Of a stretch of DNA of 32,394 nucleotides, positions 22,794 through 30,864 are shown in pieces. The notes beneath the pieces were generated by a model, which was not told where the DNA came from, searched no databases, and saw only the letters and a program-made list of their open reading frames with translations. The stretch comes from Bdellovibrionota bacterium (GTDB lineage Bacteria; Bdellovibrionota_G; JALEGL01; DATDPG01): the NCBI GenBank assembly GCA_035292885.1, contig DATDPG010000063.1, positions 1-32,394 of the forward strand, written 5' to 3'. The stretch's first letter is position 1; the number at the start of each line of letters is the position of its first letter. Both the position numbers and the translations under genes were made by a program.

Positions 22794-23702
22794 TTACATC
22801 TGCTCGCTGGGTCGCTGAACGTCGGTCGCCTTCTTCCCTTCATGAAGAATCGTGATTTCTACTCGACGGTTCCGCTGTCTTCCGGCGCTGTTGGTGTTCG
22901 GGGCGATCGGAAAAGCCTCGCCATAGCCCCTCACCGTGATTCGGTCCCGCGGAATATCGTTCTGCTCCAACACTTGTTCAACCGCTCTGGCTCTTTGTTG
23001 TGACAGCTCCTGGTTGTAGGCATCCGACCCCATACTATCGGTGTGTCCTTCAATGAGGATTTGCCGTGAGGGATTTTGTTGAACGACCTGCGCCACCTTT
23101 TCGATTTCGCGAATGGCTCCCGGCGTGAGATCCGCCTTTTCAACCTCGAACATCATTTCGCGAAGGGTAATTTGCGTTCCCGCCTTCGTCTCTTTGGCCT
23201 TCAATTCTGCAAGCTGCTTTTCCAAGTCTGCTTTGGCTTGCTGCGAAGTCGTTTCAATCTCTTGTACTCGTTTTTCCGCTTCCCGCGCCCGTGCCTGCGC
23301 TTCCTCGGCCTCTTTCCTGGCTCGCTCCGCCTCCAGAGTTCGAGATTTTAGAACGATCTCTTGCCTCCCCTCACTCATGCCTGCCAGCTCGGCCTCGTAC
23401 TTTTTCTGATTCGACTGATTTCGTGCGATCTGGATTTTTCGCTCAACAATATAAGCAACGTGGTCCATTTCCTCCGGTTCCGCTCCCTCTTGGACCAAGC
23501 TATCCGCCCGATCCAGGGACTGCTTGGCATCATGAAGGGCCAGTGGGGCGTTTTGGGAAATCTCCGGGTCCTGCGCAGCCGCGTCGTACGTTTGGCGCGC
23601 TCTTTCCACCGCGGGACTCGTGGAAGCACAACCTCCCTGAAACAGCATAAAAGTAACCACGGCGCCCAAAAGGGCCGAATTTTTGAGTTGGATTGAAATC
23701 AT
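22794..23702 (-). CDS. OmpA-family lipoprotein with coiled coil
   Basis: The 302-residue product starts at the ATG at 23702 preceded by GGAGGA at 5 nt. Its signal ends in a lipobox-like QGGCAS. A DUF4398-like helical part (about 30-90, RQTYDAAAQDPEI..., ALHDAKQSLDRAD) is followed by a long Glu/Lys/Ala coiled coil (about 95-185) and a C-terminal OmpA peptidoglycan-binding domain (about 190-295) with ILIEGHTDSMGSDAYN, LSQQRARAVEQVL and NRRVEI. It likely tethers the outer membrane to the wall. It is co-oriented with the DUF4398-like gene 23 bp upstream. Confidence 0.92.
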   Translation of the reverse strand: MISIQLKNSALLGAVVTFMLFQGGCASTSPAVERARQTYDAAAQDPEISQNAPLALHDAKQSLDRADSLVQEGAEPEEMDHVAYIVERKIQIARNQSNQKKYEAELAGMSEGRQEIVLKSRTLEAERARKEAEEAQARAREAEKRVQEIETTSQQAKADLEKQLAELKAKETKAGTQITLREMMFEVEKADLTPGAIREIEKVAQVVQQNPSRQILIEGHTDSMGSDAYNQELSQQRARAVEQVLEQNDIPRDRITVRGYGEAFPIAPNTNSAGRQRNRRVEITILHEGKKATDVQRPSEQM

Positions 23703-23725
23703 GCGTCCTCCGTTTCCCACGACTG

Positions 23726-24091
23726 TCACTGTGTGATCCCGCGACTGCTTTCTTTGCGCAGCGTCTCCATGGTCTTGCTCGCCTCCTCAGACAAACGCTT
23801 GCTCTTATCTGCGGCACCCTTGGACTGAGCCACTTGGGCGTCGACCATCGCTTGTTCGGCCATGCGGCGCGCCTGATCGTACTCTTCATCCGACATCGCC
23901 TTTTTGGCCTTTTCGAGCTTTTCCTTTGCCATTTGAACGTCCAACGGGGCCGCACTCATCGTCTCCGGTTTCTCGGCTTCCCGAAGCGTCGCCTCGGCCG
24001 TTGAAAGAATGTCTGTCGGGGGTCTAGCGTGGCTACACCCCAAAAGAATGACGGCATATGCTCCCACGCAAGTGGCGAATTTCCAGTTCAT
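23726..24091 (-). CDS. DUF4398-like small lipoprotein
   Basis: The 121-residue product has signal MNWKFATCVGAYAVILLGC with lipobox LLGC (Cys19) and a helical mature part with LREAEKPETMSAAPLDVQMAKEKLEKA and QARRMAEQAMVDAQVA. The A-P-L-x-x-A-K-x-K-L pattern is that of DUF4398, usually found next to OmpA-family genes as here. An AGGAGG ribosome-binding site lies 7 nt before the ATG. It probably forms an operon with the OmpA-family gene. Confidence 0.85.
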   Translation of the reverse strand: MNWKFATCVGAYAVILLGCSHARPPTDILSTAEATLREAEKPETMSAAPLDVQMAKEKLEKAKKAMSDEEYDQARRMAEQAMVDAQVAQSKGAADKSKRLSEEASKTMETLRKESSRGITQ

Positions 24092-24290
24092 CGGCGCCTC
24101 CTATAAGTGCTGCGTAGGTAAATAGATCAAAACGCCCCCTCTCAGCAAGAAAAAGAGCGCACCCTTCGAGAATGGCGACCGGCGTGGAACCTAGCGGAAG
24201 TGTTAGGGCAGCGTTATGGTTATGCGTTACGATGAACGACACCAAAAAACAACTGCCTATTCCGTTTCGATCCCTGCCGAAGTTCGACGG

Positions 24291-24402
24291 GCCGTTCGAC
24301 GAGATCTTCCCTACCTGCCGAGTCACGTACCAGGCGATTCGAGCGGGACCGTAATGAAACTCGTCTCGCAAGGACAACACCAGGGCTTGGCGATGGCCGT
24401 CC
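24291..24402 (-). pseudogene. Probable IS481-type transposase remnant
   Basis: The minus strand encodes HRQALVLSLRDEFHYGPA, then RIAWYVTRQVGKISSNG, which resembles the helix-turn-helix part of IS481-family transposases (LRxxFHYGPxRIAWYLxRYHGxxIS). The similarity then breaks: downstream residues fit no frame cleanly and no DDE core follows. The fragment is cut at 24402/24403 by the IS91-like end. The remaining stretch 24092-24290 shows nothing further that I can support. Confidence 0.4.
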
Positions 24403-25219
24403 CCTAAAAGGAAATTTCAAGAATGGGAGGGTTGTACGGAAGGATGAAGCCCGGGGGTTGGGAGGGAATATAGACGCGACCGATGTGAAAAGGGAGACGA
24501 ACGAGGATGGAGAAGCGGGAAATAGGGGAGGATAGCGAGAGCCGAGGCTCTCTCGGGGCATGAACTTGAGCGGAGTCGCCGGACTTTGAATAAGAGAATG
24601 CGTTACCCGGCGATTCGTTGATCGAAATCGGCGTTGGATTCTTCTCGGACTTGGTTAAAGTCGAAGGATTGGTAGGGGCTTGCTTCTTCGGCGGCCATGA
24701 GAAAAGGAATCTTCCCGTGCCGGTCGAAGAAGGACTCGACCGGTTTTTGCGGCGGAGCGCGAGAGGCTTGGGGAACGAGGATGAAAATTTCCGCGGGATG
24801 CGAGAGGAAGGCGGCGAGCTTCATTTCGTTGTGGCAGCGGGGGCAGTCGATCGGCAGGGTTCCAAAGATCCGGGCGAGGAGGGTGGCCCAGCGGGGCGTG
24901 AGGGGTTTCTCCGAAATTCGTTGGACCTGCGCTTTCGTTTTCAGGCCCAGGAATCGCCGGGTGGCGGAGGCATAGAGGCCGGCGTACCGGCGATAATGTT
25001 GATACGTATTCGGGATGTGAACGGTCAGATGCGCGAGGAATTCTACGGGTGAAAAGTTCAGGGTGTTCCCTTTCCGAGTCCGCAGGGAAATCGAGTCTTG
25101 GGTGTACGTCAATTGGGATAACGAGACGGGGATTCGAAAGGCATAGGCCAAGCGGCGGGTGAGCTGTTCCCGGTCGGAGGCGGGGAACGGATCGGAATGA
25201 TGGACATGGATACCGGAAT
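24403..25219 (-). mobile_element. IS91-like element, copy 1 (5'-truncated)
   Basis: The segment starts at CCTAAAAGGAAATTTCAAG, exactly where similarity with the second copy (29172) begins, so this is the conserved element end downstream of the transposase. A hairpin GAGAGCC-GA-GGCTCTC lies at 24537-24552 between the end and the transposase stop, as expected for an IS91-type origin end. The other end is lost: transposase similarity stops where a truncated meaB begins at about 25220. Confidence 0.75.
24603..25219 (-). pseudogene. IS91-family transposase, C-terminal part
   Basis: About 205 residues are readable on the minus strand: HSGIHVHHSDPFPASDREQL, then LAYAFRIPVSLSQLTY, FSPVEFLAHLTVHIPNTYQHYRRYAG, and the zinc-finger-like DCPRCHNEMK near the end. 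These match the C-terminal half of IS91/IS801-type rolling-circle transposases. The catalytic N-terminal half (HUH and Y2 motifs) is missing because the gene is fused head-on to meaB. The open frame continues to 25322 only antisense to meaB. Confidence 0.75.
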
Positions 25220-25750
25220 GTCGAAACCGTTGGCGCAGGGCAGAGCGAGGTCGATATCGTCGACATTGTGGACACGGTGGTGGTTGTGCTTGGCCCGGAA
25301 ACGGGCGACGCGGTGCAGACACTCAAAGCAGGAATCTTGGAGATCGCCGATGTCTTTGTCGTGAACAAGAAAGATGTAGCGGGAGCCGAGCGGGTCGTCC
25401 ATGACATCGAATCCATGTTGTCGCTCAAGCCGACGGAAAATCGGTGGACACGGCCCGTCTTGCTCACGGAGGCGCGAAGCGGGGAGGGCGTCGAGGCTCT
25501 TTGGCAGGCGATCGAACGTCACCATTCGGAACTCGATCGGCGGGGGATCGAACCGAACGAACGGCTTCGGCGGCACCTCCACGAACTGAATGAAATTGTG
25601 GAAACTCGATTCACGTCGGAAACAATGGCCCGGCTCCAAAAAGATGAGGATCTTAAGGCGCGCCTTTCTAAGGAGGCCAGACCTAATCTTTATGCGATGG
25701 CGGAGAAGATCTTGTCGGATTCAGCCCGGCCGACTTCGCGGCGAAAATAA
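25220..25750 (+). pseudogene. meaB: MeaB/ArgK-family GTPase, N-terminally truncated
   Basis: MeaB is the G3E GTPase chaperone that protects and reloads methylmalonyl-CoA mutase. From 25220 the frame reads VETVGAGQSEVDIVDIVDT, the MeaB switch region (ETVGVGQSE), then FVVNKKD (G4), VLLTEARSGEGVEALWQAI (G5 region) and the C-terminal dimerisation arm. The Walker A (G1) motif and everything before it are missing, replaced by the IS91-like fragment. A 161-codon ORF can start at GTG 25268 but lacks nucleotide binding. The last residues (SARPTSRRK) are encoded by a 28-nt repeat also found at 28778. Confidence 0.85.
25722..25749 (+). repeat. 28-nt direct repeat, copy A (end of meaB fragment)
   Basis: Core CCCGGCCGACTTCGCGGCG followed by AAAATA. 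It matches 28778-28805 with two mismatches in the same orientation, 3056 bp away, so the pair brackets the LamG/PKD gene. It contains the near-palindrome TTCGCGGCGAA. Confidence 0.75.
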
Positions 25751-25758
25751 CGGCTCTG

Positions 25759-28608
25759 TTATCGAGGATCTGGTCTCACATTGGAGCGGAGTCGAAGTGA
25801 ACCCGCACTTACTAGCATGATGAAAATGAGAAAGAAGAGTTCGCGGGAAGATGTTGTGGCGCTGCCGCAGCCGTACAAATGCGTAACCACGGTGTCACTC
25901 TGGGAAGAGGCGTTCAAGTCCGGATCGATCAAGAACGTGGCGGGGTCGCCCTGAAGAAGACGCAAACTTCCCCCCATTTCATCGACCATCCAACACTCGG
26001 GCGCGCCGTTGGGGGTGGACAGGCAGATGTTATTCGTCGATCCCAGGACCAAGCAGGCCGAGATCTCAGCGGGGCTGGGCGATTCGTCATTGAGGCTCAG
26101 AAGAAAACTGCCGCGCAATTCCGTAGGTAAAGAGAAGGGCTCGCCCGACTCGATCTCGACGGCCTCGATTTGGTAAAGCGAACAGACTTCCGAGGTCAAC
26201 GTCGTGCTCGCGCCGATCGACGTGACGCTCACCCCCGTTTTCCCCACGACCTGGATGAGGAGGCAGGCCGTGGCTGTATTGCCCTGGCCGTCGTCGACAA
26301 CGACACAGGCGGTGAATTTCCCTTTGGAATAGGTATGAACCTGTTCGGGTGTCCCGGCGACGTTGACGGTCCCGTCACCGAAGAACCAGCGATAGGTTAA
26401 AGGATCGCCGTTGGGATCGGTGGCCGCCGACATAAAGTTGACCTGTAGGGGAGTTTTTCCCGTAGCCGGCGAGGCGGAGAGGGAAACCCACGGAGATCCC
26501 GGGACAGGTGTAGGCGTCGGTGTTGGAGAGGGCGTTGCAGTCGGCGTGGGCGTCGGCGTGACGATCGGAGTTCGTGCCGAGAAAAGAGCTTGGATATCGC
26601 TCGGACTCAGCGCCCCCTGATAGACTCGAATCTCATCCAGCGAGCCAGCAAAGTAAGGTGTTACGGCCTGCGGGTACTGTCCGAAAACAAGATTCGTCGT
26701 CGTGGAAGGCGCACCCGATGTTCCGGTCCACGGTAGAGACGCCTTCTGAATCCCATCGACATACAACTTCCCGCCGGTCGAATCGACCACGAACACAACG
26801 AAATGCCACTGATTGTCTGCGTAACCGGAAGTCCGCAAGCTGCAAGTGCCGCCGTCCCAGACATAATCGGACCCATCGCGGAAATACCAAGCGCATAGGT
26901 CGCCCCCGTTAACAAACAGTTGGTAGCCGTTGAGAGACGCAGGAAGATATTTGTTCACGATCCCATTCAGGCCGGAAGCGGAAGTTTTTATCCACGTCGC
27001 AAGCGAAAGCGGAAAGGCATTTAAGTCGCTTGCGTGTGTCACATTGACGTAGTCGTCCACGCCGTCCAACGCGAGTGCCGGGTAACCATCGGAGGAAGTC
27101 CATGTGGGACCATTCAACAACGAACCGTTGTGGCTGTTGCCGGAAGAATCGGATGCCGTGACACCGCTTCCTTCGTTCAAATTCCAATACCCGAGAAGGA
27201 CAGGGTTTGTGGGAGTTGGAACGGGAGTCGGTGTTGGTGTGACAGTTGGAGTCGCCGTAGGAGTCGGAGTCGGAGTAGGCGTGACGCCGGTCAAAAGCTC
27301 ACACGGAACTTTAACGAGGAAAGCATCTTGGCGTGGGCCTCCCATGTTGCTGGTCCAGACCATGTACTCGCCGGTCACGTCGATGTTGGCTTTGGGCATT
27401 TTGGAGTAGTCGTCCCCTCCCCCTGCGGCGTCGAGGTTCGTCATGACGGGGGCGACAATTAAAATGTTGTTGGTTTGGGAACCGTCGAGACGGAAACAAA
27501 TAATCTCATTTGAGCGAGATAGATTATTCCGGGTAGCTCCACTTCCACAGGCGAATTGTTGAGTGGAGGGAACGCCTGGTCTCGCATTTCCATGAGTGAT
27601 GTGGTTTGGAGCCGGTACCCACTCCATGCTGTACTGCACGAGTAACTTACTGAGTGGATTCGCAAAAAAATCCCAAACATACATGGCATTTGCTTTGGGA
27701 TCCCAGTTGTCAGGGCCAACGCCGTATCCGTATCCCATATCCAGATGTCCCAAGGCACCGTCCTGATCCCAAACCATTCGTTCCGACCCGTTGCTCAAAT
27801 CGAAAATCCGCATTTCAAGATCGTATTGACCGTCGATATTTTCCAGCGACATCAGCCATCGGCCGCTTTTATCCACGTGGCATTCGTCGAAATCCCTGAT
27901 TTTCGGGAAGTACTGATATTGGCGGGTGTCTTCGTGGTAAACGAGGCAACCGAGCATCTCAGCGGTTCCATTATCTCGAAGCGAGACTGAATGAACCCGG
28001 TCGTCATCGCTCGAATGGAGTTGCCAGATGTAATTGTTCGGATATGGAGTGCTGACGTCAAAAACCGTTTCGAACTGCTTGGCCAGTACGTCGTAGCGAA
28101 GCATCCGAGGACCATCGTTCAGGTAGATTTTGGTTGGTTTCGTGCCGCTGAAATACCACCCTTCGCCGCTGTTCCAGCTATAGCCGCTGGAGGAATCAAA
28201 AATAGGGCCCAAGTTTTGAACTGCTTTGGTTAACTTGTTGTAACTAAATAGCGTAACTCCCGCTCCTCCGACGTTCCGGTTCGTTCCCAGAAAGATCAAC
28301 ATCGTGTCGCTTCCGACATGGTTGTTGATATTGCGCCAGTAGGAGTAGCCGACGGAAAATACGCAGTCGGTTTCGCCGATACAATCACTGCTGTTGGTCA
28401 GTCGAATCCCCTCCGTATTATAAGGAGAGGGGAAGACGAATGATCCGCGACCGGTGGGTAGAAATTGTTGGATCTGCACTGCGCTTAAGAGAGGGCGGGT
28501 GATATTCGTGGTCGACGATTCTAGGAAGCCCCCAGCCGCTAGAACATTGCCGGCAGCGGCAATAGCCCCTAAAAATGAACACGTTCCGAAGCGCCACGGA
28601 CCCGACAA
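25759..28608 (-). CDS. Large surface protein: propeller-like domain, LamG domain, PKD domain, C-terminal sorting-type tail
   Basis: The 949-residue product starts at TTG 28608 with AAGGAGG five nt upstream, so the start is firm. Order: signal peptide (1-24); a region of about 400 residues (40-440) with repeated W/Y-D/G strand patterns (RMLRYDVLAKQFETV, EMRIFDLSNGSERMVW), probably a beta-propeller; a Thr-Pro linker (443-467); a LamG/concanavalin-like domain (about 470-675: YWNLNEGSG, ALDGVDDYV, LDEIRVYQGALS); a second Thr-Pro linker (683-703); a PKD domain (about 705-790: DPLTYRWFFGDG, HTYSKGKF); a final beta-rich part; and a tail of GCG (913-915), hydrophobic helix (924-936) and Arg residues. 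LamG and PKD domains commonly bind glycans. The gene is bracketed by 28-nt direct repeats. Confidence 0.85.
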   Translation of the reverse strand: MSGPWRFGTCSFLGAIAAAGNVLAAGGFLESSTTNITRPLLSAVQIQQFLPTGRGSFVFPSPYNTEGIRLTNSSDCIGETDCVFSVGYSYWRNINNHVGSDTMLIFLGTNRNVGGAGVTLFSYNKLTKAVQNLGPIFDSSSGYSWNSGEGWYFSGTKPTKIYLNDGPRMLRYDVLAKQFETVFDVSTPYPNNYIWQLHSSDDDRVHSVSLRDNGTAEMLGCLVYHEDTRQYQYFPKIRDFDECHVDKSGRWLMSLENIDGQYDLEMRIFDLSNGSERMVWDQDGALGHLDMGYGYGVGPDNWDPKANAMYVWDFFANPLSKLLVQYSMEWVPAPNHITHGNARPGVPSTQQFACGSGATRNNLSRSNEIICFRLDGSQTNNILIVAPVMTNLDAAGGGDDYSKMPKANIDVTGEYMVWTSNMGGPRQDAFLVKVPCELLTGVTPTPTPTPTATPTVTPTPTPVPTPTNPVLLGYWNLNEGSGVTASDSSGNSHNGSLLNGPTWTSSDGYPALALDGVDDYVNVTHASDLNAFPLSLATWIKTSASGLNGIVNKYLPASLNGYQLFVNGGDLCAWYFRDGSDYVWDGGTCSLRTSGYADNQWHFVVFVVDSTGGKLYVDGIQKASLPWTGTSGAPSTTTNLVFGQYPQAVTPYFAGSLDEIRVYQGALSPSDIQALFSARTPIVTPTPTPTATPSPTPTPTPVPGSPWVSLSASPATGKTPLQVNFMSAATDPNGDPLTYRWFFGDGTVNVAGTPEQVHTYSKGKFTACVVVDDGQGNTATACLLIQVVGKTGVSVTSIGASTTLTSEVCSLYQIEAVEIESGEPFSLPTELRGSFLLSLNDESPSPAEISACLVLGSTNNICLSTPNGAPECWMVDEMGGSLRLLQGDPATFLIDPDLNASSQSDTVVTHLYGCGSATTSSRELFFLIFIMLVSAGSLRLRSNVRPDPR

Positions 28609-28776
28609 AACCCCTCCTTACAGACGAAGGGCTCTGCTACTGCAAGTTCGTAGCCACGCGTATTTTTACGTAACAAGTTGGATTTTAAGTATTAGTTTAA
28701 GGAACAAAAGTTCCCTAATGAAAGTTTTGCGCACTGCGCCGATACGTTTTGCAGTTTCCGGTGAAGCTTGGCGCAA

Positions 28777-29171
28777 TCAACCCGGCCGGCTTCGCGGCGA
28801 AAATAGGGGCTTGGCGCCGCCTTTCCAGCGCGCATAACGCCCCAATGCGAGCAGCGGAAAATAAAGACGATAATAATCGTAGCGAAGGTAGAAGTGTCGG
28901 GGAAAACCGGTTCCAGTCCATTCCGGCTCGTCCCAACTCCCATCCGCTTTCTGGCTTGCGATGAGCCATCGAACGCCGCGCTCGATCGCTTTCTCCTGTT
29001 TCTGTTTGCAGGCCAAAAGACCGATCAATCCCCACGCCGTCTGGCTCGCTGTCGACGTGCCCAGGGGAACGTAACATCCTTTTTCGTATGATTCACACGA
29101 CTCGCCCCATCCGCCATCGGAATTTTGAATCGACGTGAGCCAAACGCCCGCCTTGCGAACATATTCGGCAG
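28777..29171 (-). pseudogene. shc: Squalene-hopene cyclase, C-terminal fragment
   Basis: SHC cyclises squalene to hopene in hopanoid synthesis. The minus frame encodes about 131 residues: WLTSIQNSDGGWGESCESYE (a QW motif), GTSTASQTAWGLIGLLA, WLIASQKADGSWDEPEWTGT (second QW motif), then GFPRHFYLRYDYYRLYFPLL, the canonical SHC C-terminus. The catalytic DXDD region and all upstream parts are absent. The gene is cut at 29171/29172 by the second IS91-like copy. The last residues (LFSPRSRPG) are encoded by copy B of the 28-nt repeat. Confidence 0.92.
28778..28805 (+). repeat. 28-nt direct repeat, copy B (end of SHC fragment)
   Basis: It matches copy A (25722-25749) at 26 of 28 positions, same orientation. 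It overlaps the final codons of the SHC fragment on the opposite strand. The stretch 28609-28776 between this gene end and the LamG/PKD gene start contains only the latter's ribosome-binding site and AT-rich sequence that may hold its promoter. Confidence 0.75.
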
Positions 29172-29503
29172 CCTAAAAGGAAATTTCAAGAATGGGAGGA
29201 TTGTACGGAAGGATGAAGCCCGGGGGTTGGGAGGGAATATAGACGCGACCGATGTGAAAAGGGAGACGAACGAGGATGGAGAAGCGGGAAATAGGGGAGG
29301 ATAGAGAGAGCCGAGGCTCACTCGGGGCATGAACTTGAGCGGATTCGCCGGACTTTGAATAAGAGATTGCGTTACCCGGCGATTCGTTGATCGAAATCGG
29401 CGTTGGATTCTTCTCGGACCTGGCTAAAGTCGAAGGATTCGTAGGGCCTCGGTTCCTCGGCCGCGACGAGGAAGGGAGTCTTCCCGTGCCGATCGAAGAA
29501 GGA
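29172..29503 (-). mobile_element. IS91-like element, copy 2 (fragment)
   Basis: The segment is nearly identical to 24403-24734, starting at the same CCTAAAAGG end and including the transposase C-terminal codons (ADFDQRIAG at the end). Similarity stops at 29503 after GAAGAAGGA. The hairpin near the end is degraded (GAGCC/GGCTC). Only about 330 bp remain, so it is not autonomous. It lies in the same orientation as copy 1. Confidence 0.85.
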
Positions 29504-29608
29504 TTTAATAATTTTCTGGTTCGATGACCCGCACGGCGCTTGCGTCGTACTGCGCCCGTTTCAAGGCCATTCCAGAATAGGAAACCATAAACCCACGAAG
29601 CTTGCCAT

Positions 29609-30784
29609 TCACTTCAAACCCCGGAGTTGAATCCCTCTTCTTGCTATTTTCTTATCGTATTCATCCGGGAGTGTTTCCATCTTTAATATGACATCTGCCG
29701 GCGTATTCGGGTTTTCAGTGAGGGCTACGAGAACGCCCCGGCGGCGGGAAGTATCGTCGTCGAGTCTCGCCTGGTCTGCCAATTGTCGCAGCACGCTCAC
29801 GGGGGTCGTTGGATTCGCGGCAAGGGTACGAAGGACCTTCGAATCGTCTGCTTTGACTAAATTCGCAAGATACTTCACGGGCGTAACCGGATCCTTGGCC
29901 AATTCAAGTTGTGCGACCATTCGCACGCGATTATCGGTATGTCGGGTCAATTCGAATACAATTTCCCTGGGTGTTTGAGGATTCCGGATAATTCCACGTA
30001 TTGTATCAATCTCTTCGGATTGCATGTTCTCTCGTGGGGAGGGCAAATCGCGGAGCGCCCGCTCGAGAATCGTTTTCGTGTTCTCCTTCGGGAGATTCGG
30101 ATTGAGCGACAGGGCCGCATTCGGAGTTCCATTACCTTTCGCCAACTCCATCAGAATTTCTTTCGGCGTATTCGGGTTGGATGCCAAGGCTCTGAGCGTT
30201 TTTCGCCGCAAAACGGGGTCTTGGTACATCGACCGTAAAATTTCAGGCGGCGTGTTCCGATTGTAAGCAATTCCATCGAAAGCGAAGCGCGCCGGCCGAT
30301 TATCCGGGGATGTTTTCACCAACCTCAGGATGGATTCAATGTCTTCGGTAGAAACATCCGGTCGGCGGAACGCCTCGCGTACCTGTTGCGGAAAATATTC
30401 GGCCAGATAAAAGTTCACCTCCTTGGCGATGACAAATAACACTATTGCCGTCCCTAAGAGGGGCTGCCATCGAGACGAGATCGGCGGTGAGAGAAAGGGG
30501 ATCAGGATCGCCGATATCGACCATCCGATGGCAAAGCCAAAGATCGCTCCGACTGTGATGATGCGGAGAATGCTGTAGAGATTGCCGCCGAGGAGATTCC
30601 CAAGTACCCACAAGGGAATGGCTCCAAGGAAGAGGCCGTAGACTCCACCGAAGAGCCGCACCCGGTTGTGATTCGACGATTTAAGGTGGTAGCGACAAAT
30701 TCCGAAATACACAGCGAACACGGCGAGATGACAGGCGACGGCTGGCCCAATATGGTCAAAGAAGACCCGTATCAAAGGAGCCAC
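29609..30784 (-). CDS. Membrane protein with leucine-rich repeat variant (LRV) repeats
   Basis: The 391-residue product from GTG 30784 has about four membrane segments (roughly 12-32, 45-66, 74-98, 106-124), then a soluble helical region (about 150-385) with at least six repeats of the form NPxTPxxxLxxL: YNRNTPPEIL, SNPNTPKEILMEL, RNPQTPREIVFEL, KDPVTPVKYLANL, ANPTTPVSVLRQL, ENPNTPADVILKM. This is the LRV repeat first described in Azotobacter. The Fe-S cysteine cluster of that prototype is absent. A second frame after the stop could extend the C-terminus to 29505 if one base is missing. Function unknown; LRV surfaces are likely protein-binding. Confidence 0.75.
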   Translation of the reverse strand: MAPLIRVFFDHIGPAVACHLAVFAVYFGICRYHLKSSNHNRVRLFGGVYGLFLGAIPLWVLGNLLGGNLYSILRIITVGAIFGFAIGWSISAILIPFLSPPISSRWQPLLGTAIVLFVIAKEVNFYLAEYFPQQVREAFRRPDVSTEDIESILRLVKTSPDNRPARFAFDGIAYNRNTPPEILRSMYQDPVLRRKTLRALASNPNTPKEILMELAKGNGTPNAALSLNPNLPKENTKTILERALRDLPSPRENMQSEEIDTIRGIIRNPQTPREIVFELTRHTDNRVRMVAQLELAKDPVTPVKYLANLVKADDSKVLRTLAANPTTPVSVLRQLADQARLDDDTSRRRGVLVALTENPNTPADVILKMETLPDEYDKKIARRGIQLRGLK

Positions 30785-30864
30785 ACGGGAATTCTACGCC
30801 GGGTGCCCAACGATAGCCAGTCGCCAATCTCAACGACCGCAAAGGGTCGTGTAAATAATCGATT

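Noticed and set aside
24216-24407. 63-codon plus-strand ORF as a small gene
   Set aside because: It is antisense to the IS481-like remnant and runs into the IS91-like end; no ribosome-binding site or recognisable motif.
26505-27290. GTCGGAGTC-type repeats as a CRISPR or tandem-repeat array
   Set aside because: They encode the two Thr-Pro linkers of the LamG/PKD protein on the minus strand; there are no spacers.
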